Notes: a model not told the origin generated them from the letters alone. DNA of 7,530 nucleotides from Planctomycetales bacterium (GCA_025362255.1 JANYGY010000001.1:1-7530), one strand, 5' to 3'. Shown: positions 1 to 7,190, numbered from the stretch's first letter. Program-made: numbers and translations.

Positions 1-569
1 GCCGCACTGAGTCCGCAACCGGCGATCACCGCCCATTTGAGATCAGTGATGAAGGGAAGCGTCAGGCCCAGCAGCGGCAACGCTGCGCCGACCACGAAAT
101 TGGGATTCCCGAATGGCAGATCGTAACCGCTGACCCACGACGCGGCGATCGCGGGCGGAGTGATCGCCCCGATGATCAAGCAGCCCGCCCCGAGACCGGC
201 CAAGCCGCGCAGCAGCGGCTCGCTCGGCCGGCCTTGGCACCACGCGCAGATGCCCAGCGCCGTGAGCAGCGCCCCACAACGTTCGCCCCACCATAACAGG
301 CCCGGTTCGCGGGCGATGGTCCAGCCCGCCAGGGCGACCCCCTGCCAGGCCAACGCGGCGACCAGCCACGGCTGCGGACTGCGCCACGTCCACTTCTGAC
401 GACCCGGCAGGGCGAGCGCCAAGATGCTGCCGCCCAGCAGCAGCGCACCGGCGCCACGGCCCGGCATCAGGCCCGGCGACCACCATGCCGCCACCCCCCA
501 GATCCCAGCCAGCGCCGCGCACAGCAACGGCACCGCGGCCAACCATCCGACCGGTGACGTCACTTTCAT
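1..569 (-). CDS. O-antigen ligase/polymerase-like membrane protein (N-terminal part)
   Basis: This open reading frame starts with ATG at 567-569 and runs off the left edge, giving 189 residues without a stop. It is very hydrophobic, with about six or seven membrane segments visible, at roughly residues 8-29, 40-55, 68-86, 97-112, 122-145, 158-174 and 178 onward. The motif FGNPNF at 153-158, at the head of a membrane segment, is typical of the O-antigen ligase/Wzy polymerase superfamily (Wzy_C, WaaL, PglL). These proteins transfer or polymerise lipid-linked oligosaccharides on the periplasmic side of the inner membrane. The large periplasmic loop and Wzy_C region expected later lie outside the window, so ligase, polymerase and pilin O-oligosaccharyltransferase cannot be told apart. 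The start lies 5 bases after the pilT stop with no clear ribosome site, suggesting translational coupling. The family is likely; the exact function is unknown. Confidence 0.72.
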   Translation of the reverse strand, partial: MKVTSPVGWLAAVPLLCAALAGIWGVAAWWSPGLMPGRGAGALLLGGSILALALPGRQKWTWRSPQPWLVAALAWQGVALAGWTIAREPGLLWWGERCGALLTALGICAWCQGRPSEPLLRGLAGLGAGCLIIGAITPPAIAASWVSGYDLPFGNPNFVVGAALPLLGLTLPFITDLKWAVIAGCGLSA

Positions 570-574
570 GTGGA

Positions 575-1645
575 TCAATTGGTGATCGAGATGCCGCGCA
601 TGCTCATGCGCAATTCTTCCGGATTCGGGCTGGCGGTCAGCGCGACATCCATCGTGACTTTCTTCTCTTTGTACAACCGGGCGAGCACGCGGTTGAAATT
701 CTCACTGCCGGCTTCGAGGTCGCGGGCGAGGGTTTCAGGAATTTTCGCGTCGTCGCTTTCCAGGATCATCTTCTTGATGATCGGCGACACATACATCGTT
801 TCGACTGCGGGGACCATGCCCTTTCCCTGGGCGATCGGCAGCAGCTTCTGGTTAAGGATGCACTTCAGATTGAAACCCAAAGAGGTCCGCATCTGGGCGT
901 GGCGATTTTCGGGAAACAGATCCAACAGGCGGCCGATGGTCTGCGGTGCCCCGGACGAATGGATGGTGCCGAAGACCAGATGGCCGGTCTCGGCCGCGGC
1001 CAACGCCGTCTCGACGGTTTCACCATCACGCATTTCGCCCAGCAGCATGACGTCGGGATCAGCGCGCATTGCCGACCGCAGGGCCTCCTCGAAATTCATC
1101 ACGTCCTGGCCGATCTCGCGTTGATTGACGATCGCCTTGTCCTCGGTGTAGACGAATTCGATCGGATCCTCGATGGTCAGGATGTGACAGCGGCGACGGC
1201 TGTTGATGTCATTGAGGATCGAGGCGATGGTCGTGCTTTTGCCGGATCCCGTGATCCCACCGACCAGCACCAGACCTTGTTCCAGCCCGGCCAAGCGCTC
1301 GATCTGCGGCGGCAAGCCAAGTTCAGCGTAGGTTGGAATCGTCGGTTTGTTGCGGCGTGCACACAGCGCCAGGCTGCCCATCTGCTTGAACAGGTTGCAG
1401 CGGAATCGCCCGATGCCGGCCACCGGCACCGCGAAATCAGCATAGCCACGTTCATCAAGATCGCGGCGCTGCTTTTCATTGAGCAACGGCAGCAGCATCT
1501 CTTTGAGCATCGCATCGGTCAGCGGTTCGCCCTTGAGGCGCACCAGCTCGCCGCTGATGCGAAAAACCGGCGGCTGACCCGGCTTTAGGTGGAGGTCGCT
1601 GGCGTTGTGCTTGGCCATGCCCTGGAAAAGTTCATTGATCTGCAT
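575..1645 (-). CDS. pilT: Type IV pilus retraction ATPase, PilT family
   Basis: This 356-residue protein has the length and all core motifs of PilT/PilU secretion ATPases, the cytoplasmic hexamers that depolymerise type IV pili for twitching motility. The N-terminal PAS-like domain carries SDLHLKPGQPP (16-26). In the RecA-like domain, Walker A is GGITGSGKST (129-138, Lys136), the Asp box is HILTIEDPIEF (154-164), Walker B is DPDVMLLGEMRD (196-207, Glu204) and the His box ETGHLVFGTIHS (219-230) holds His222 and His229. The C-terminal AIRNLIRE signature of classical PilT is not recognisable; the equivalent place reads VSPIIKKMIL (286-295). PilU or a lineage-specific paralogue is therefore possible. 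ATG at 1645 has GAAGGA 12 bases upstream, a slightly long spacing. The gene lies 56 bases after the FHA regulator and 5 bases before the ligase-like gene, so probably in one transcript. No other pilus gene is visible. Confidence 0.93.
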   Translation of the reverse strand: MQINELFQGMAKHNASDLHLKPGQPPVFRISGELVRLKGEPLTDAMLKEMLLPLLNEKQRRDLDERGYADFAVPVAGIGRFRCNLFKQMGSLALCARRNKPTIPTYAELGLPPQIERLAGLEQGLVLVGGITGSGKSTTIASILNDINSRRRCHILTIEDPIEFVYTEDKAIVNQREIGQDVMNFEEALRSAMRADPDVMLLGEMRDGETVETALAAAETGHLVFGTIHSSGAPQTIGRLLDLFPENRHAQMRTSLGFNLKCILNQKLLPIAQGKGMVPAVETMYVSPIIKKMILESDDAKIPETLARDLEAGSENFNRVLARLYKEKKVTMDVALTASPNPEELRMSMRGISITN

Positions 1646-1701
1646 GTGGGCTTTTGGTCCTTCAACTTTTAACGGTAATCAGTGACGGTGATCAGCGACG
1701 T

Positions 1702-3633
1702 CTAGCCGACGCCATACTGACGCAGCTTGGCGTACAGGGTCGAGCGATCGATCTCAAGGACCTCTGCCGCGGCTTTTTTATTTCCTCCGCAATGTTCGAG
1801 CACCCGGAGAATATGCAGGCGTTCGATCGCCGCGAGACTGGTGATCGGCAAATGGCCGCCGGCCCCGGTGGGCAACGCTCCGGCCGTTGGCGAGCGCAAT
1901 GCCTCAGGCAAGTCAGCCAGATGGATCACCTGATCAGGAGCGACCACGCAGGCGCGTTCGATCACCTGCTTGAGCTGGCCAACGTTGCCTGGCCACGGCG
2001 AGCGGTGGAACACCGTGCGCACTTCCGGCGCGATGCGTTTGGTCGGTTGATCCAGACGCGCGGCGTTCATCGCCAGGAAATGCTCAACCAGATCGTCAAG
2101 GTCCCCCGCGCGATCGACCAATGGCGGCAGGACGAACGTGAAGCCGGTCAATCGTGCAATCAGATCTGGGCGCATTTTACCAGCTGAACTGTCGCTGCGC
2201 AGATCCCGCGTGGTGGTCGCGATGACGCGCACATCGACGTGCCGCGCGCCGGTGTCACCGATTCGGACCAGCTCACCGTGATCGATCAGGCGCACCAGTC
2301 GGGCCTGCACCGCCGGCGGCAGATCACCGAGCTCTTCGATCAGCAAGGTGCCCTGATCCGCCAATTCGATCACCCCGGGGCGCTGATCCTCGGCCGAGCC
2401 GACCAGCGCGATCTCGAGTTTGGCCGGATCGAGTCCGAGGCCGGCCAATACTTGCAGCGGCTTGTCGGCGCGCGAACTGCGTTGATGGATCATGCGCGCG
2501 AGCAGGTCCTTGCCGGTACCGGTTTCACCGACGATCAGACACGGTTGATCGCTGGCACCGACCTTGGTCACGAGGGCCTCGGTCGCGGCCAGACTGGCGC
2601 CGACCAAGGTCAGCTGCTTGACCGCAGGCGCGACCTGCAGGCGGGAAATCTCTGCCGACATCCGTGCCACGTTGGCGAGATTAGCCAAGCTGACCGCCAA
2701 CTGATTTGCCACCGCTGACAAGAATTCGAGATCCGCGCGGGTGAATGGCGTCTGCGGTCCGGACACCGGACCCTTGATGCGGTCGACGTACACCAGTGCG
2801 TGGACCTCGTCACCCAGGCGCAACGGCGCCGCCATCGCGCTGCGCACGCCAGCCTGCAGCATCGACTGCGACGGATTCAGATCGCCGAGCAACGTGCACA
2901 GCAGCGGCTCTTTGTGCCGGCGCACCGCGGTGAGCAGAGTGCGCGCGAACGGTACCGCCCCGTAGCGAGCGCGCAGGCGGCGTTCGTGCGGCGGCCACAG
3001 CTCCCAACCGGTGGTCGAGGTGCCGGCTTCAGCGGGCAGGAACACCGCGCAACGATCGCCATCGAGGACCTCGGCAGCGGCCTCATCAAGCAACGAGAAC
3101 AACGCATCGCGCGATTTCGCCGCCCGCGATTTCTCAACCAGCTGATGCAGCAGCACGAGGTAGGTGTTGTGGCGCGCCAACTGGGTGGTGGTGCCGCCGA
3201 GCTGGCGGCTGAACAACGCCGCGGTGGCTTCACGCGTGCCGGCCTGGTCCGTGCCGAGTTGTCCAGGTGATTGGTCGAGACCTTCGAGATGGGCCGGATC
3301 CAGCCAGCCGGGATCACCTGCTTCGACGTGGGTCTGCTCAGGCTCATCACCGACTTCAAAACGCAGATAGGTCCGTCCGATGCGAAACACCGTGCCATCG
3401 CTCAGCAGCAGGCTGTCGACCCGACCTGCATCCGTCCACGTGCCATTGGAACTGCTCAGGTCATGCAGGTGCCAGATGCCGCCTTCACGCACGATCGCTG
3501 CGTGGTTGCGTGATGATTTGGGATCTCCGACCACCAGATCGTTGTCGGCCTCGCGCCCGAGCGTCAGCTTGCCGGCGGTGATCGGAGCCAGCGTCCCGGC
3601 GCCACTTCCTTCGATGATGCGCAATTTGGGCAT
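1702..3633 (-). CDS. FHA-GAF-AAA+(sigma54-activator-like)-Fis regulator, degenerate
   Basis: This 643-residue protein has four recognisable parts. The FHA domain (about 5-95) has GR at 26-27, SRNH at 41-44 and SSNGT at 61-65, the residues that usually bind phospho-threonine. A GAF domain follows at about 170-318. A sigma54-activator-type AAA+ domain (about 340-580) has Walker A GETGTGKD at 369-376 and the arginine segment MRPDLIARL at 487-495. A Fis-type helix-turn-helix (about 600-642) contains GGNKKAAAEVLEIDRSTLY. The architecture implies a DNA-binding regulator answering to a Ser/Thr kinase and a small ligand. However, the GAFTGA loop that contacts sigma54 is absent: residues 404-427 go straight from the first helix to GVIELADQGT. 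Walker B reads LLIEELGDLP with Glu433 in place of Asp, and the usual WPGNVREL reads WPGNVGQL (547-554). It may therefore not remodel sigma54 holoenzyme. ATG at 3633 fits the FHA start but lacks a clear ribosome site. It probably regulates itself and the downstream pilus genes. Confidence 0.9.
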   Translation of the reverse strand: MPKLRIIEGSGAGTLAPITAGKLTLGREADNDLVVGDPKSSRNHAAIVREGGIWHLHDLSSSNGTWTDAGRVDSLLLSDGTVFRIGRTYLRFEVGDEPEQTHVEAGDPGWLDPAHLEGLDQSPGQLGTDQAGTREATAALFSRQLGGTTTQLARHNTYLVLLHQLVEKSRAAKSRDALFSLLDEAAAEVLDGDRCAVFLPAEAGTSTTGWELWPPHERRLRARYGAVPFARTLLTAVRRHKEPLLCTLLGDLNPSQSMLQAGVRSAMAAPLRLGDEVHALVYVDRIKGPVSGPQTPFTRADLEFLSAVANQLAVSLANLANVARMSAEISRLQVAPAVKQLTLVGASLAATEALVTKVGASDQPCLIVGETGTGKDLLARMIHQRSSRADKPLQVLAGLGLDPAKLEIALVGSAEDQRPGVIELADQGTLLIEELGDLPPAVQARLVRLIDHGELVRIGDTGARHVDVRVIATTTRDLRSDSSAGKMRPDLIARLTGFTFVLPPLVDRAGDLDDLVEHFLAMNAARLDQPTKRIAPEVRTVFHRSPWPGNVGQLKQVIERACVVAPDQVIHLADLPEALRSPTAGALPTGAGGHLPITSLAAIERLHILRVLEHCGGNKKAAAEVLEIDRSTLYAKLRQYGVG

Positions 3634-3712
3634 CCGTTATTTGTCCGGCATCCACCCCTTCCTGACAAGCGGCCTTGTGGCTGCCAACGCTCGGGCGAGC
3701 ATCGCGCCGATG
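3634..3712. promoter_or_regulatory. Divergent intergenic region between FHA regulator and KSI-like gene
   Basis: This 79-base gap separates two divergently read genes and must hold the promoter of the plus-strand gene, and probably that of the regulator. No confident -10/-35 pair was found on either strand. On the minus strand, TTGGCAGCCACAAGGCC (3687-3671) has GG and GC at sigma54-like spacing, but the -12 element lacks TTGC. A purine-rich AGGAAGGGGTGG stretch lies on the minus strand just before a four-codon ORF (3651-3637). The boundaries are inferred only from the flanking start codons. Confidence 0.3.
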
Positions 3713-4147
3713 ATGCCGCCCACTGCCACTTCGACCCTCGAACTGATCGCGCGCTATTACGCGACCTTCAACCAGACCTCGCAGATCCCCGGTGATCGGT
3801 CGGCATCCCTCGCCTTGCTGACCGCTGACGTGGTCCACGACCTGAATCAGGGAGCGCGTGAAATCGGTCACCCGGCGTTCACCCGTTTCCTCGCTCGCAT
3901 GGACCGCTGCTATCGCGAACAGATCCGCGATCTGACGTTCACCGTCGCCGCTGACGGCACGCGCGCGGCTGCCGAATACGTGGTGCACGGCACCTACATT
4001 GCCCAGGACGAAGGCCTGCCCCCAGCCACCGGGCAGCGCTATGTTTTACCGGGCGGCGCATTTTTCGACGTGCGGTCGGGAAAAATCGCGCGGGTGACGA
4101 ATTGCTACAATCTCAATGACTGGCTACGCCAGATCAGTGTCGGCTGA
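3713..4147 (+). CDS. Ketosteroid-isomerase-related protein (NTF2/SnoaL-like fold)
   Basis: This 144-residue protein starts MPPTATSTLELIARYYATFN and matches, from memory, the uncharacterised ketosteroid-isomerase-related family (TIGR02096). Family-like segments are LIARYYATFN (11-20), LTADVVHDLNQG (36-47), AAEYVVHGTY (86-95), DEGLPPATGQRYVLPGGAFF (99-118) and GKIARVTNCYNLNDW (123-137). The fold is a small alpha+beta barrel with a hydrophobic pocket. Members are probably soluble enzymes or binders with unknown substrate, and steroid isomerisation should not be assumed. The frame is open further upstream, but that extension is antisense to the FHA gene and unlike the family. ATGATG at 3710-3715 is therefore taken as the start; the ribosome site is weak. 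It is the only plus-strand gene here and overlaps the nitrilase gene tail-to-tail by 24 bases. I recall this family near RimI/nitrilase genes, which would make the neighbourhood functional. Confidence 0.85.
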   Translation: MPPTATSTLELIARYYATFNQTSQIPGDRSASLALLTADVVHDLNQGAREIGHPAFTRFLARMDRCYREQIRDLTFTVAADGTRAAAEYVVHGTYIAQDEGLPPATGQRYVLPGGAFFDVRSGKIARVTNCYNLNDWLRQISVG

Positions 4148-4972
4148 GCGCACACGATAGCTGCTGAGTTCACGCCGATCGCTGAACGGCGTCACGGTGC
4201 CCATCGCGCGTGACTGGCGCAGCGCCGCGAAGTCGAGTTCGGCGATTACCACCACCGGTTGATTCCAGCTGCCCTCTGCCGCGAGTCCGGCGCGCTGAAA
4301 GCCGATGTCGCACGGCGTCAAAATCCCCGCCGCCCCGCATGCCTGTTCGAAATCGGGCGGTTCGCTCAAGCCGCCCACCAGCGGCGCATGCACGGCGAAC
4401 ACCGCATTTTCGATGCAACGCGCCTGAGCGCAGTGACGCACGCGCCAGAAGCCGTGATCATCATCCGTCCAACTCGGGACCAGCAGCAGTTCAGCTCCGG
4501 CGACCGCGGCCGCGCGCACGCCTTCCGGGAATTCGATGTCGTAGCAAATCGGCACCGCAATGGTCACGCCGGCGTGACGAAACCGCCGCACGTCATGGGT
4601 GGGTGTGATCTGCCAGCGGCGCTCCCACGGCGTCGGCTGAAGTTTGTCCTGCTGATCGCAACTGCCGTCAGGCCACGCCAACAGGCAGCGATTGCGCACC
4701 TCTGACGAGTTTTTGTCGACCTGTTCGAGATGCGTTCCCGCGACCACCAATAGCCCGAGATCGTGCGCGGTCGCTTGCGCAGTGGCGCGCCACAGATCTG
4801 ACCACCTCGCCCACTCATTGGTCGAGGTCAGCAAGCCGGCGGTGACATATTCGGGAAACAGCACGAGCTGCGCCCCGGCGTCAGCGGCGATCCGCGCCTG
4901 GGCGCGAAAGCGAGCAACCCACGCGGCGGCGGTCATGGGCATCAACGGAAAAGCGGCGGCAGCTACCCGCAT
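4124..4972 (-). CDS. Carbon-nitrogen hydrolase, RimI-associated nitrilase branch
   Basis: This 282-residue protein is a complete single-domain member of the nitrilase superfamily, which hydrolyses C-N bonds of amides or nitriles through a Glu-Lys-Cys triad. The catalytic residues are visible: Glu41 in LFPEY, Lys110 in QDKLQPTPWE (with the assisting Glu117) and Cys143 in PICYDIEFPE. The later segments PSWTDDDHGFWRVRHCAQAR (166-185) and GILTPCDIGFQRAGLAAEG (216-234) match, from memory, the subgroup that often carries an N-terminal RimI-type acetyltransferase (nitrilase branch 12). Here that acetyltransferase is the separate upstream gene. ATG at 4972 lies inside the end of the acetyltransferase gene, a 10-base overlap in a different frame, so coupled translation is likely. 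The tail overlaps the convergent KSI-like gene by 24 bases. The substrate is unknown. Amidase action on a small N-acylated compound or peptide is conceivable but is inference. Confidence 0.92.
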   Translation of the reverse strand: MRVAAAAFPLMPMTAAAWVARFRAQARIAADAGAQLVLFPEYVTAGLLTSTNEWARWSDLWRATAQATAHDLGLLVVAGTHLEQVDKNSSEVRNRCLLAWPDGSCDQQDKLQPTPWERRWQITPTHDVRRFRHAGVTIAVPICYDIEFPEGVRAAAVAGAELLLVPSWTDDDHGFWRVRHCAQARCIENAVFAVHAPLVGGLSEPPDFEQACGAAGILTPCDIGFQRAGLAAEGSWNQPVVVIAELDFAALRQSRAMGTVTPFSDRRELSSYRVRSADTDLA

Positions 4973-5637
4973 GATGAAGACCCCGAGTCAGGTTTGTCAG
5001 TTTGTTGGGTTGGTCGCCACTCCATCAGCAGCGCGCAGTCGGCCGCCTCGACATCAGGCAGATACCGGTGGACCACGCCAACCGGTTTCAGTCCGGCGCG
5101 TAGCTGCGGAGTGATCACCGGATCGATCAAATGACCAGCGATCACCTGGGCGACATACGCTTCGGGCGTCAGGTCGCGGTGCCGGTGATATCCGCTGATC
5201 CGACTGCCGGCGAGGAATCGCTGCAGGCCCAGGCGCTCGACCAGCGCGAATCGCGCACCGTACAATGCGCGCGCCACGCCACGCCCTCGCCAAGCCGGAC
5301 GCACCGCGATATCGATCCCGTATAGGGTCTCTCCCTGCGGATCGCAGGTGCGGATCCACCCGTCATCGGCGGCCTGGGCCCAGGTGTGTCCAGGCGCGGC
5401 CGGGTCGATGCGCAGCCGGGTGCACGTCGCGCTGCCAACCAGCTCGCCCGCATGTTCGCCATTACCTGCAACTGCCGCCAATGCTCCCTCGGGGAAATGA
5501 GCGATGTGACTCGCGATCTGTTCAGGCCGCCACCATAGTTCTGGCGAAAAAGGTACCGGAAAACACTCGCGCTGGATCCGTTCGAGCTGCGCGAAATCAG
5601 CCAGCGTGTAGGGCCGAATGACGATCGCGGTGGTCAC
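4963..5637 (-). CDS. GNAT acetyltransferase, RimI-like, partner of the nitrilase
   Basis: With GTG (5635-5637) as start this gives a 224-residue GNAT N-acetyltransferase. A longer ATG start at 5685 would push 52 bases into the preceding gene and adds a non-homologous leader. The GTG overlaps the TGA stop of the HD-GYP gene as GTGA, a common coupled arrangement. In the 224-residue numbering, IRPYTLADFAQL opens the domain at 7-18. The acetyl-CoA loop RGRGVA is at 117-122, after LYGIDIAVRPAW (105-116). The C-terminal part has GYHRHRDLTPEAYVAQVIAG (149-168) and YLPDVEAADCALLMEW (192-207). These segments resemble the N-terminal half of fused RimI-nitrilase proteins, in which a glycine-rich loop binds acetyl-CoA to acetylate an amine. 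The last 17 residues are polar and linker-like. The natural acceptor is unknown. The downstream hydrolase probably acts in the same small pathway. Confidence 0.88.
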   Translation of the reverse strand: MTTAIVIRPYTLADFAQLERIQRECFPVPFSPELWWRPEQIASHIAHFPEGALAAVAGNGEHAGELVGSATCTRLRIDPAAPGHTWAQAADDGWIRTCDPQGETLYGIDIAVRPAWRGRGVARALYGARFALVERLGLQRFLAGSRISGYHRHRDLTPEAYVAQVIAGHLIDPVITPQLRAGLKPVGVVHRYLPDVEAADCALLMEWRPTQQTDKPDSGSSSCG

Positions 5638-7190
5638 AGGTCGAGTTGATCCGCTTGCAGGAATTTGCGTGCATACGCCTGCCACACTTTCGCCTCGATG
5701 AACACCCGATGCAGATCGGGATCGATGTGGCCATCGCGGGCCATGGTCGCCAAAATCGCCAACGCCTCGCTGAGCTTCATGGCTTTTTTATATGGTCGAT
5801 CGCCTGCGGTCAGCGCCTCGAACACATCGGCGATACCCATGATCCGTGCCGGCACGGACATCTGCTCACGAGTCAGACCTTTGGGATAGCCCTTGCCATC
5901 CATGCGTTCATGGTGACCGCAGGCGATCTCAGGCACCTGGGCCAGATGCGCGGGAAATGGCAGCTTTTCAAGCATCCGCAAGGTTGCGACAATGTGATGA
6001 TTGATGACCTCGCGTTCTTCGGGAAGCAACGTGCCCCGGGCGATCGATAGATTGCGCACCTCGTCGGCGGTCAACCAGCCTGCCCGACCAAGCGCGCGGA
6101 TGCGCTCCTGATCGGCGGCGATCATCGTCTCGCCCCCGATGTTGGCCTTGCGGATGAAGGTCAGGTCATCGTCGATCGCCACCACCTGCTCACGCAGCAG
6201 GGCCAGGGCCACCGCGCGATCACCGCCTTCGGCGATGCCCTGCCAGCACGCGGCTTCACGCTCGGCCGCCCGCTTGGCGAATCTCAACGCCACCAACTCG
6301 ATGCGATCGTTGATCGATTGCAGCTTGGTCGCCTTGTCCATCACCCATTCGGGCGTGGTGATTTTTCCGCAATCATGCAGCCATGAAGCGACCCTGATCT
6401 CATAGCGCTCGGCCTCGGTCATGGTCATCAGCCCGGCATTGGTTGCGGCCTCGGCCAAGGCCATGGTCAACTCGGGCACTCGCCGGCAGTGGCCGCCGGT
6501 ATACGGCGATTTCTCATCGATGGCGGTCGCGATCAGCTCGACGAATGAATCGAACAACCGGCCCAAGCCATCGATCAGATCACGCTTGGTCAGGGTCTGC
6601 GCAGCTTGGCTGGCGAGCGATTCGACGAGCCGCACATCGGCCTCGCTGAAGGCCTCGACCGTGCCATCCCGATCGCGCGCGTTGATCATCTGCAACGCTC
6701 CGATGACCAGCCCTTCATGGTTGCGCATCGGCACCGTCAGCAGCGAAATGCTGCGGTAGTTCATCGCCTGATCAAACGCCCGGGTGCCGCTGAAATCAAA
6801 GCCATCAGCGTCCTGGCCCGTTTCCTGGTCAACGGCCGCGGACGAATAAGCGTCACTGATGTTGATGGTCATTCCCGTGACCGCGGCGCGCGCGACCACC
6901 GAGTGCGCTGAATCGCTCAGCCGCACCGCCGGCAACGTCGGCAACGGCTTGCCCGGACCCCCAAACGCAATGCGCAAGGTGTCATTGCGCACCAGCCGAA
7001 AGCGCAGCTCGTCGCCAGCACGGATATACAGCGTGCCGCCATCAGCATCGGTCAGCTCCTTGGCACCCAGCAGAATCGCCTCAAGCACCCGTTCAGGATC
7101 CTGCTCGACCGACAACGCCGTACCGATGCGGTTCAACCGCTCGATCTTGGCAATCAACAGACCGACATCGACACGGGCGGAACCAGGCAT
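5634..7190 (-). CDS. GAF plus HD-GYP domain phosphodiesterase
   Basis: This 518-residue protein has an N-terminal GAF sensor domain (about 25-200) and an HD-GYP domain (about 205-508), the type that hydrolyses cyclic di-GMP or related cyclic dinucleotides. Numbering is from ATG at 7190. Metal-site residues seen are His234 in YTGGHCRRV, HD at 272-273 in WLHDCGK, the paired His398-399 in INHHIVATL, His426-His427-Glu428, and DGKGYP with GYP at 434-436. ADVFEALTAGDRPY then follows. About 100 extra residues lie between HDCGK and the NHH motif, as I recall from a known GAF/HD-GYP subfamily that also has the GLTREQMSVPARIM and DGHIDPDL segments. No membrane segment or signal peptide is seen, so it should be cytoplasmic. 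The frame is open upstream to an ATG at 7436, but those 82 codons look non-coding and cover the structured region upstream. The stop overlaps the acetyltransferase start. Confidence 0.92.
   Translation of the reverse strand: MPGSARVDVGLLIAKIERLNRIGTALSVEQDPERVLEAILLGAKELTDADGGTLYIRAGDELRFRLVRNDTLRIAFGGPGKPLPTLPAVRLSDSAHSVVARAAVTGMTINISDAYSSAAVDQETGQDADGFDFSGTRAFDQAMNYRSISLLTVPMRNHEGLVIGALQMINARDRDGTVEAFSEADVRLVESLASQAAQTLTKRDLIDGLGRLFDSFVELIATAIDEKSPYTGGHCRRVPELTMALAEAATNAGLMTMTEAERYEIRVASWLHDCGKITTPEWVMDKATKLQSINDRIELVALRFAKRAAEREAACWQGIAEGGDRAVALALLREQVVAIDDDLTFIRKANIGGETMIAADQERIRALGRAGWLTADEVRNLSIARGTLLPEEREVINHHIVATLRMLEKLPFPAHLAQVPEIACGHHERMDGKGYPKGLTREQMSVPARIMGIADVFEALTAGDRPYKKAMKLSEALAILATMARDGHIDPDLHRVFIEAKVWQAYARKFLQADQLDL

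Noticed and set aside
485..1588. A 367-codon plus-strand open frame opposite pilT.
   Set aside because: It is antisense to a gene with complete PilT motifs, and its translation has no recognisable domain. Long antisense frames are common in GC-rich coding DNA.
3671..3687. Sigma54-like promoter TTGGCAGCCACAAGGCC upstream of the FHA regulator.
   Set aside because: GG and GC have the right spacing and TGGCA is perfect, but the -12 element lacks TTGC, and such spaced pairs are frequent at this GC content.
3380..3712. N-terminal extension of the KSI-related gene back to an ATG at 3380.
   Set aside because: It lies antisense within the FHA domain coding sequence, reads as arginine- and serine-rich shadow sequence, and would make the protein far longer than its family.
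5638..5685. ATG start at 5685 for the acetyltransferase.
   Set aside because: It would overlap the HD-GYP gene by 52 bases and add a non-homologous leader; the GTGA overlap start at 5637 is more economical.
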